DNA of 64,000 nucleotides from Nemertoderma westbladi (Eukaryota > Xenacoelomorpha > Nemertodermatida > Nemertodermatidae). A program made the translations under genes and the position numbers. The notes under the pieces are model-generated. The model worked only from the letters and a program-made list of their open reading frames with translations, did no database searches and was not told the DNA's origin. The stretch is taken from contig JAUCBJ010006414.1 in the NCBI GenBank assembly GCA_032718475.1, positions 1-64,000 on the forward strand, given 5' to 3'. Shown one piece after another: positions 1-7,963 of this stretch; positions within the stretch are counted from its first letter, which is position 1, and the number at the start of each line of letters is the position of its first letter.

Positions 1-302
1 AAGTGCGTTTAATCATTACCTAGAAAATATTCCTATATATTGTTTATTAGTGACACCAACGAAATATTTTATAATGGATTTAATTATATTTTTCTTGCCT
101 ACCGGTGCCGTATTTTGTTTATTGGTTCATTGTAATTCGGTTTTAATTAGTACGGTTATTAATAAATGATAGTTATTTGTCAATTAATTGGCCAATATGG
201 TATTCGGTTTGGTTATAACGGTGAGTAAAAATGGAATCCCACCGTCGAAATAATGAAAATATTAGAATGCATGAAAATATTGAAGATTCAATATGTTTTT
301 TA

Positions 303-327
303 TTTAATTTAATTTAATTTAATTTAA
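303..327. repeat. (TTTAA)5 microsatellite
   Basis: Five perfect tandem copies of the pentamer TTTAA. A shorter ATA-type trinucleotide run lies at 634-647. Both are ordinary simple repeats. Confidence 0.9.
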
Positions 328-874
328 GGATTTCAATTCTGAAAACCGCTTAGCGAAACCTCTTTTAGTTCTCGAGTTATCGCTTTATCGTTAGTTATCG
401 TTTTTCTATATGATGGTCTGTCAGTCAAATTGTAAGACAGGCAGACAACTACAGACAGACAAACAGACTAGATTCCAGTAAACCTTAAAATTGACATTGG
501 AATTGATATCAGCGACCCCGAAAACCCCTATAATGAAAGTTTTAGCCCGGTGATGTGCTTCTATCATGCCAGAAATGATTAAGTTCAGTTCTGCCGGGAA
601 GGTTTAAAATTTGAAGGCAATTATCTCGGAATGATAATAATAATAATATTATATTTTTCAAATTACTTCTCCTCCGCCATTTTTAACCAATTTTATTTAT
701 ATCTCGAAAGGATGCGAAAGGGTTTCGGCAGTTTTTTAAAAGTTATCGGTTGGAATTTTTATATTTAATTAATTTTCATAAAAAGGCTATTTTAAATAAA
801 ATTTTAACCGATAACTTTTGTGGAGATTACCTCCGTAATTCGAAAAAAATATGGAACAGATATGAATAAAATCG

Positions 875-1113
875 CCCATGTGAAGAATATCAGGATTTCA
901 CTTTTCTTTCGGTCGACATTTTATTGGAATTTTATATAAGAAGATTTTTTATTTATTTTTATTTATCTTTATTAAGTGTTTTATAGTGCTTATTTCTGTC
1001 TTATTGTATAACTTGTACATACAGCCTGTATACTAATTCGTTTATTGTTTTGGTTAGATTTAGCCCTTCTGTAACCTGTATTTTTGGTGAAAACCTGGTA
1101 TTCTTCACATGGG
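875..1113. repeat. Inverted repeat pair, possible MITE remnant
   Basis: The left arm (875-901, beginning CCCATGTGAAGAATA) is the reverse complement of the right arm (1087-1113, ending TTCTTCACATGGG) over 27 bp with two mismatches. The 185-bp interior is AT-rich and non-coding. Arms of this length around a short non-coding core suggest a degraded miniature inverted-repeat element. I cannot see a convincing target-site duplication, so the true ends may lie elsewhere. Confidence 0.45.
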
Positions 1114-2435
1114 GTAACTGCAAAGTGAAATATAACGGCAGAAAGTCTGGGCCAATGACATGCCCTCACATGGGCCAATAAAATTGCTAAAAAGAAATTT
1201 CGTTGAATTTCATTCATTTTTGACAAAGTTATTGTGGAACAAAAAAATGATATTATTTTGAATTGTTCCTAAAAATTTAAACACCGATATCTCAGAATGA
1301 AGTTTTCTTCATAAAAAAGGCAATTTCTCTGCTAATTTTAACTGAAATGAGTTGAAATTTGGAACACTTGTTCAGAATATCTTTTGTCCATAATTCTTGA
1401 ATAAATTTGGCTTGAAATGCCAAATTCATTTTTAAACCAAAAAGACCCTTTTTGGTCTAAAATGGCCCCAAACCATTTTCATATAAAAAAAATAAAGAAT
1501 AATTGGATGCAAGGGTCTTCTGAACTTATATTCTGAATGTCGACAAATTCCAACAAATATTGGTGGAGAAATAATAGCCTTTGGCGCAAAAAGGCATGCT
1601 TGGCCATTACAGGGCCATTTTGTGGCCAATTTTACGTTTGGCTATTCTTAAACAACCAGACGATGTTTAGTGACCCAAAAATAATTTCCACCCAATTTTA
1701 GGAAATGTGAGGCTACATTTGGGTGTGCTACTCCCCTTTAAATGTGTTTGGGATTCTAACCCCTCAATTTTTATTTTTTTTTTAAATTATATGTAAAATT
1801 TGTATTATCTGTACCTTCAACTTAACGTAACTAGTTAGACATAGTCATTAAACATGTCTAGACTAATCCATAAAAACCTCATTGCAGAGTATCAGTAATT
1901 TGCACTCTGTTATGCTGAGCATTTATTCAGAGACAGTAAGGCAATTATTTATTTACTGATATCGTTTTCTCTTTGTACTGTGCCGAAATCCCTATCAGCC
2001 TACTATATAACGGCTGGTATATATCACGCCTTTTTAGTAGGAAGAACGTGTTGGTAGAAATTTCATTATTATGTTCAGAAATTACAACAATTATTCACTT
2101 CTATAAATTATTCTATATTATATATTCTAATATTATATATATTATAAATTATTAAAGTATCTCGAAGATTGCTGAAAGGGTCTAACTGATGACGGAAAAC
2201 TAATTTGAACTGTGTTTATAACCGTAATTGCACATTGAATGTCACACACCACCAAAACGTGAATTTAAGTTCTATACTATGAAAGCTATAAATATAGTTT
2301 TTCAGAATGCATTTAGTTATGTAGAGTAGAATACAAAACATTTCTTAACGGATCCTTAAAGGTGCCTTCTGGTGGATGGTGTAAAATACCTTAACGGAGA
2401 GTCCTCCATTAGTGTACCGGAACTTCGAGACGCTG

Positions 2436-2524
2436 GCTTCCGTTAGTTAAAGCCGCCGTTAATTTAACTGAGGATTCGTGTCGCTCATAATTTTAGTTAA
2501 CAGTGCCGTTAGCACTAACGGAGC
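2436..2524. repeat. Imperfect inverted repeat
   Basis: The left arm around 2436-2463 (GCTTCCGTTAG then GCCGTTAA) pairs with the right arm around 2495-2524 (GTTAAC, GCCGTTAG, CTAACGGAGC). The arms align only with small gaps. The segment 2340-2540 is less AT-rich than its surroundings and looks like an old non-autonomous transposon fragment. No family can be assigned. Confidence 0.35.
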
Positions 2525-2668
2525 TTCTTGTCGCCCGCCCCTGGTCTGTTAGTTTAGTGTGATGAATGGGCTTACTTTTTTGTTTTAATTTGAATTAAGC
2601 CAAGAATAGAAAACAATGCATAATTTGCAATAGGGTTTAAAAAAAACACAATGGGTTGTTTCGAAACA

Positions 2669-2694
2669 CAGTTTTTTTACAGATAAAAAAACTG
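2669..2694. repeat. Perfect 10-bp stem hairpin
   Basis: CAGTTTTTTT at 2669-2678 is followed by a six-base loop and AAAAAAACTG at 2685-2694, giving a perfect 10-bp stem. It sits in A/T-run DNA with no gene next to it, so I assign no function. Confidence 0.6.
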
Positions 2695-3036
2695 TTTTTT
2701 TTAAACAAAGACTGCATAAATAATGAGCTATAAATGCACGGTATACCTATAACTCACACCACTACTCCCACATACTGTATGTAGTAATACAGTAATACTG
2801 TAGGCCTAAGCTTTCAGTTGAGCAGGTGATCTGAACAGCCGCCAGCTCTTCATGCACCCCAAGGCATGGAACCGGCTCGTCGCTCATTGTGTAAACCAGT
2901 TGATGTTGATTTCATTCAATCGCTGCCTGGAGTCAACTGCAGCTGCTAAGACGATGGAAAGGGTGGTTGTGGCCTACTGTAGCACTGCTTCCGAGTGGCT
3001 AAGAGCAGTGATGCAAGACTGAAATTGCTACATTAA

Positions 3037-3249
3037 ATTCTGAAATTTGAAAATCCGCGTAATTGCAAAAATACGCGGCGTATCTTCCGCGTAAATTCGG
3101 AGCAATTCCAGTCTGGCAGTGATGTCGCGGTGGTTCCTGTACAGTCCGAGGACTGTGATAAGATTGACGAGGATGGGAGTGACAGTGACTGGACTGATTG
3201 TGATTATGTTTCTGTGCAGTTTGATATTACTGTCAGTACGGTAGTGTGA
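3037..3249 (+). pseudogene. Open-frame remnant with acidic C-terminus
   Basis: Reading from just after a TAA at 3034-3036, this frame is open for 70 codons to a TGA at 3247-3249 and has no ATG. The translation includes an Asp/Glu/Ser-rich stretch, EDCDKIDEDGSDSDWTDCDY, followed by VSVQFDITVSTVV and the stop. Base composition is more even than in the flanks. This could be a last exon, a decayed transposase or domesticated-element tail, or chance. I do not recognise a family. Confidence 0.2.
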
Positions 3250-3726
3250 GTGTTGCTGTTGGTGTCAGGGTAGGTCATTGTACAATAAATTGTAAAAGAA
3301 AATATTAAATATCATAACAGTCATAATATAAATATTGTATAACATTTATTTCATAGACTTCCTGTGGGCCTTAAAAATACCAGATAGTGACATTGAAGTA
3401 ATTTAGGCTTATAAAAAACATAAAAAACATAAAAAAACGCTTTAAACAAATTTTGAAAATCTTGTTTTTTTAAACCCTAATTTGCAATAATTAATAAAAT
3501 TTAAATATGCGGTACAGATACAGTATATTAAAATCAGTAAATTAATAATATTTATATTATATAAAAAGTCCGGTTTATTGTTATCGGACATCCATAGGTG
3601 AGGGATTTTGAGTTCCCCGGACAGCTAGTGAGTTGGTAAATACCAGCCTTTGCTCTACATAAGCGGCAACATCAGTTGTTCTCATTAGGATGGTGGTACC
3701 CCGAGTAAAGGCAAATGTGGAAGTTA

Positions 3727-5040
3727 AACCCATGGCGGGTATACCTGGTGACCAACCAAGTGGTGGGTATACCTGGTGACCACGTGGCGGGTATACCTGG
3801 TGACCACGTGGCGGGTATACCTGGTGACCTCGTGGCGGGTATACCTGGTGACGTCGTGGCGGGTATACCTGGTGATCTCGTGGCGGGTATACCTGGTGAC
3901 CACGTGGCGGGTATACCTGGTGACCACGTGGCGGGTATACCTGGTGACCTCGTGGTGGGTATACCTGGTGACCACGTGGCGGGTATACCTGGTAACCTCG
4001 TGGTGGGTATACCTGGTGACCTCGTGGCGGGTATACCTGGTGACCAACCAAGTGGTGGGTATACCTGGTGACCACGTGGCGGGTATACCTGGAGACCACG
4101 TGGCGGGTATACCTGGTGACCTTGTGGCGGGTATACCTGGTGACCTCGTGGCGGGTATACCTGGTGACCTCGTGGCGGGTATACCTGGTGACCTCGTGGC
4201 GGGTATACCTGGTGACCTCGTGGCGGGTATACCTGGTGACCTCGTGGCGGGTATACCTGGTGACCTCGTGGCGGGTATACCTGGTGACCTCGTGGCGGGT
4301 ATACCTGGTGACCTCGTGGCGGGTATACCTGGTGACCTTGTGGCGGGTATACCTGGTGACCTCGTGGCGGGTATACCTGGTGACCTCGTGGCGGGTATAC
4401 CTGGTGACCTCGTGGCGGGTATACCTGGTGACCTCGTGGCGGGTATACCTGGTGACCTCGTGGCGGGTATACCTGGTGACCTCGTGGCGGGTATACCTGG
4501 TGACCTCGTGGCGGGTATACCTGGTGACCTCGTGGCGGGTATACCTGGTGACCTCGTGGCGGGTATACCTGGTGACCTCGTGGCGGGTATACCTGGTGAC
4601 CTCGTGGCGGGTATACCTGGTGACCTCGTGGCGGGTATACCTGGTGACCTCGTGGCGGGTATACCTGGTGACCTCGTGGCGGGTATACCTGGTGACCTCG
4701 TGGCGGGTATACCTGGTGACCTCGTGGCGGGTATACCTGGTGACCTCGTGGTTGGTATACCTGGTGACCTCGTGGTGGGTATACCTGGTGACCTCGTGGC
4801 GGGTATACCTGGTGACCAACCAAGTGGTGGGTATACCTGGTGACCACGTGGCGGGTATACCTGGAGACCACGTGGCGGGTATACCTGGTGACCTCGTGGC
4901 GGGTATACCTGGTGACCCCGTGGCGGGTATACCTGGTGACCTCGTGGTGGGTATACCTGGTGACCACGTGGCGGGTATACCTGGTAACCTCGTGGCGGGT
5001 ATACCTGGTGACCTCGTGGTGGGCATACCTGGTGACCATG
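3727..5040. repeat. 24-bp minisatellite, about 54 units
   Basis: The basic unit reads, from one phase, GCGGGTATACCTGGTGACC then TCGTG (24 bp). Units carry an 8-bp palindrome GGTATACC and a GGTGACC motif. The core, about 4133-4740, is nearly identical unit to unit. The edges are more variable, with CCACGTGG, CTTGTGG and TGGTGGG variants. Three copies of a 28-bp unit with an extra AACC AAG-type segment start at 3751, 4043 and 4815. Because 24 is divisible by three and the units lack stops, all three minus frames stay open for 450-500 codons and plus frames are open too. I therefore treat these frames as repeat artefacts. Confidence 0.95.
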
Positions 5041-5231
5041 TAGCGACTCGTTTGTAGTATTTCTTAAACTCATCGGACATGACAAGGCTCATTGATTACT
5101 GAAGGTCCATTGCTAGTGGCAATTGTTCGCATAAAGAATATACCATACAGTTGCGGGGGATGGGTGCAATCTCCGCCCGCGGGAAATCTTCGCCCGCGTC
5201 CAACCTTCGCACCGGGGTTGTGGAAACCAAT
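5041..5231. other. Spacer between minisatellite and 60/68-bp repeat
   Basis: Unique sequence with a GC-richer patch near 5150-5220. Short open frames cross it on both strands, but none carries a recognisable domain. Confidence 0.5.
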
Positions 5232-6166
5232 TGTTACCAATCGAGGGAAAGGAGCAGGTTACAGACACGGTTGTTTCTAACCAAAACAATAAACAATGTT
5301 GCTCCCAATTGAGGGAAAGAAGCACGTAGACACGGCTTTTTCTATCCAAAACAATAAACGAAGTTGCTACCAATTGAGGGAAAGGAGCAGGTTACAGAGA
5401 TGGCTTTTTATAAGTTAAACAATAAACGATGTTGTTAACAATGGAGGGAAAGGAGCAGGTTACAGACACCTTACCAAAACAATAAACGATGTTGCTACCA
5501 ATAGAGGGAAAGGTGCAGGTTACAGACACGGCTTTTTCTAACCAAAACAATAAACGATGTTGTTACCAATTGAGGGAAAGGAGCAGGTTACAGACACCTT
5601 ACCAAAACAATAAACGATGTTGCTACCAATAGAGGGAAAGGTGCAGGTTACAGACACGGCTTTTTCTAACCAAAACAATAAACGATGTTGTTACCAATTG
5701 AGGGAAAGGAGCAGGTTACAGACACCTCACCAAAACAATAAACGATGTTGCTACCAATAGAGGGAAAGGAGCAGGTTACAGAGATTGCTTTTTCTACGCA
5801 AAACAATAAGCGATGTTGTTACCAATAGAGAGAAAGGAGCAGGTTACAGAGATGCCTTTTTCTAAGCAAAACAATAAACGATGTTATTAACTATGGAGGG
5901 AAAGGAGCAGGTTACAGACACTTATTTTTCTAACCAAAACAATAAACGATGTTGCTACCAATAGAGAGAAAGGAGCAGGTTACAGAGATGGCTTTTTCTA
6001 AGTAAAACAATATACGATGTTATTAACTATGGAGGGAAAGGAGCAGGTTACAGACACTTATTTTCTAACCAAAACAATAAACGATGTTGCTACCAATAGA
6101 GGGAAAGGAGCAGGTTACAGAGATTGCTTTTTCTAAGCAAAACAATAAACGATGTTGTTACCAATT
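5232..6166. repeat. 60/68-bp alternating tandem repeat, left part
   Basis: About fourteen units share the core ACCAATNGAGGGAAAGG, then GCAGGTTACAGA and CAAAACAATAAACGATGTTG. Two length classes exist: 60 bp (CACCTTACC before the AAACAATAAA part) and 68 bp (CACGGCTTTTTCTAACC or similar). Between about 5461 and 5800 they alternate strictly, giving a 128-bp dimer with repeats at 5461, 5589 and 5717. Each unit contains AATAAA. The array is broken at 6166 by the element at 6168-6944 and resumes at about 7029. Confidence 0.9.
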
Positions 6167-6167
6167 A

Positions 6168-6323
6168 CCGGCAGGTATGTCGGTGCCAAAGTATGTAAAA
6201 AACTAAAAAGCAACAAGACCTAGACGTTGCATGCAATCAGTGATCAGCTGACAGCAGCTAGCTGATCGGTAGGTTTTGCCCCGCAGCTGACGGCATTCTC
6301 AGGAGGCCAAGCCAGGAAATGTA
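6168..6323 (+). repeat. Left terminal inverted repeat
   Basis: Matches the reverse complement of 6788-6944 closely from about 6187 inward and less well over the outermost 20 bases. It begins CCGGCAGGTATG; the opposite end reads CCTGTAGGTGTG. Confidence 0.8.
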
Positions 6324-6787
6324 CAGGGATGACTGCCCTTTCAACGGCATGGTATCGCAAGCCTACAGATAGTGGGCTCGTTCTCAATGCCACTGCGTGT
6401 GCCTCTGACTCTTACAAACGCGGTGTATAGTTCGAGGTACAGTGTATTCCATCGCATGAGGATGCTAAGAATATTCTTAGCAATCATCAATGCAACCAAT
6501 AACTGATGCTGTGGTCAAGCATGCGCTATTCGCAGTTCAAACCGCTAGGGGGCGTCCAAGTAGTGGTTTTGGGGGCAAGGCACAACAGTTGTCCCCACCG
6601 AGGTCAGTGACCCGGTGGACCAGGCAGCTGCTGATGACTGAAAGCCAATTATCTGTAAGTTCGAGTACCGAGGTGGGGCAACCGATCTGTTTGTTCGAAA
6701 GTTGCGTGGACTTATACCCAGATCTTGCACACGGCCAGTTCGGTTCGTTTTCACTGCTCGTTCTGTCTCCCTTTGTGAAGTTCTCTC

Positions 6788-6944
6788 TACATTTTCCTGG
6801 CTTGGCCTCCTGAGAATGCCTTCATTTGCGAGGAGAAACCAACCGATCAGCTGGCTGCTGTCAGCTGATCACTGATTGCATGCAACGTCTAGGTCTTGTT
6901 GCTTTTTAGTTTTTTACATACTTTGGTACTAACACACCTACAGG
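6788..6944 (-). repeat. Right terminal inverted repeat
   Basis: Inverted partner of 6168-6323. The internal palindrome GATCAGCTG / CAGCTGATC (6845-6853 and 6862-6870) is perfect here and one base shorter in the left arm. Confidence 0.8.
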
Positions 6945-6946
6945 TA

Positions 6947-7028
6947 AGGTTTTTTACTTAACGTGCTTGATAAATAAATAAAATACAATTTACTCTTTAT
7001 TATTGGATTTTCAAGCTTCTACTTCAAT
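6947..7028. other. AT-rich filler between transposon and resumed repeat
   Basis: Eighty-two bases of unique AT-rich sequence that match neither the transposon TIR nor the 60/68-bp unit. The element therefore did not simply drop into one repeat unit; a deletion or second insertion must have occurred at this side. Confidence 0.5.
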
Positions 7029-7386
7029 TGTTACCAAATGAGGGAAAGGAGCAGGTTACAGACACCTTACCAAAACAATAAACGATGTTGCTACCAATAG
7101 AGGGAAAGGAGCATGTTATAGAGATGGCTTTTTCTAACCAAAACAATAAACGATGTTGTTACCAATTGAGGGAAAGGAGCAGGTTACAGACACCTTACCA
7201 AAACAATAAACGATGTTGCTACCAATAGAGGGAAAGGAGCAGGTTACAGAGATGGCTTTTTCTAACCAAAACAATAAACGATGTTGCTACCAATAGAGGG
7301 AAAGGAGCATGTTATAGAGATGGCTTTTTCTAACCAAAACAATAAACGATGTTGTTAACAATGGAGGGAAAGGAGCAGGTTACAGG
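7029..7386. repeat. 60/68-bp alternating tandem repeat, right part
   Basis: Six further units of the family at 5232-6166. The 128-bp dimer spacing is kept: TACAGACACC occurs at 7057 and 7185. The array ends at GGTTACAGG near 7386. Confidence 0.88.
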
Positions 7387-7963
7387 GTAACTAACCACAT
7401 GCATGAGTCATGTGATGTGAATGTTCTGTGTTCAAACCCCGATCGAGCGGGTCTTTTTGTTAAAATTAAAGTTTATTCAGTTTCGTTTTGAATCTATCAA
7501 TAACAACAGCCAGATTCTGGGTTTTCTTTTTAGTAACAAATGTTGTGGAAACGAAATATAATTTATTAAATACATCTATAATATTAATAATATCGCGTGT
7601 TTATTAACCTACATAATGGAATAATTAATTTAAATTTGGCCACCGATAAGATTATTATTTCCATTAAAAAATTTTAAATCATTAAGATGCCGTATTCAGA
7701 TTGGTTAAAATGCATATATAACCTTTGGGATAATAATAATATACTGTAATACACAATATATATAACCATGGCATGGTTGATGCTAATAAATCTATCCTTA
7801 TTATACTGTATATTTATTAATATAGTGTAAATAATTGTAAGTATAAGCAATAATTATATGATATCCTATAGTTACTATAGTTACCTGATTACACATTCAA
7901 TTAGTAATTAAGTTTCAAAGGCACCCAACTGAATTTCACGTAAATGACAAGAATATTATTAAT
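7387..7963. other. 5' flank of the GPCR gene
   Basis: AT-rich sequence of about 577 bp. No TATA box or initiator stands out from the general A/T background. In the gene's frame, a TGA lies near 7886 and there is no ATG between it and 7964, which supports the chosen start. A GTTCAAACC motif near 7430 followed by TTTTT near 7452 resembles a Pol III B box plus terminator, but no A box or tRNA fold is visible. Confidence 0.5.

Larger units (their letters stand above)
1..3726. other. AT-rich non-coding region
   Basis: No convincing gene is visible on either strand. The short open frames here (78 codons at 990-1226 minus, 65 codons at 1432-1629 minus, 60 codons at 1973-2155 plus) have no recognisable domain and low-complexity composition, so I leave them out. 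The stretch holds small microsatellites, a CAGA/GACA-rich patch near 420-475, several A/T runs and the inverted repeats listed separately. It is probably intergenic or intronic DNA with decayed transposon fragments. Confidence 0.6.
6168..6944. mobile_element. Non-autonomous DNA transposon (TIR element, 777 bp)
   Basis: The ends are inverted repeats of about 156 bp: 6168-6323 and 6788-6944 in reverse complement. They share CAAAGTATGTAAAAAAC, the tract GCAACAAGACCTAGACG, and GGCATTCTCAGGAGGCC, with some mismatches near the tips. A TA dinucleotide sits at each outer edge (6166-6167 and 6945-6946), consistent with a TA target duplication as in Tc1/mariner-like elements. TA is its own reverse complement, and the inverted match could extend into it, so this is not firm. 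The interior (about 465 bp) has no transposase; a 107-codon frame at 6490-6813 has no recognisable domain. Each TIR contains an internal palindrome: GATCAGCT with AGCTGATC at 6242-6267, and a 9-bp version at 6845-6870. Confidence 0.8.

Noticed and set aside
1973-2155. 60-codon plus-strand frame ending in an Ile/Tyr-rich tail
   Set aside because: The tail is translated AT-repeat sequence and there is no family signature.
3581-5092. Minus-strand frame of 503 codons (and overlapping 453-455-codon frames) across the 24-bp minisatellite
   Set aside because: All three minus frames are open because the 24-bp unit has no stop in any of them, and the 28-bp units switch the repeat phase mid-frame. Only about 19 and 49 codons lie in unique sequence, with no known domain.
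5113-5373. 86-codon minus-strand frame over the start of the 60/68-bp repeat
   Set aside because: Half of it lies in tandem repeat units and it has no recognisable domain.
6490-6813. 107-codon plus-strand frame inside the TIR element as a transposase
   Set aside because: It is too short, shows no catalytic motif, runs into the right TIR and overlaps a minus-strand frame.
7380-7460. Possible tRNA or tRNA-derived SINE (GTTCAAACC then TTTTT)
   Set aside because: The B-box match is present, but no A box, acceptor stem or T-arm stem can be folded.
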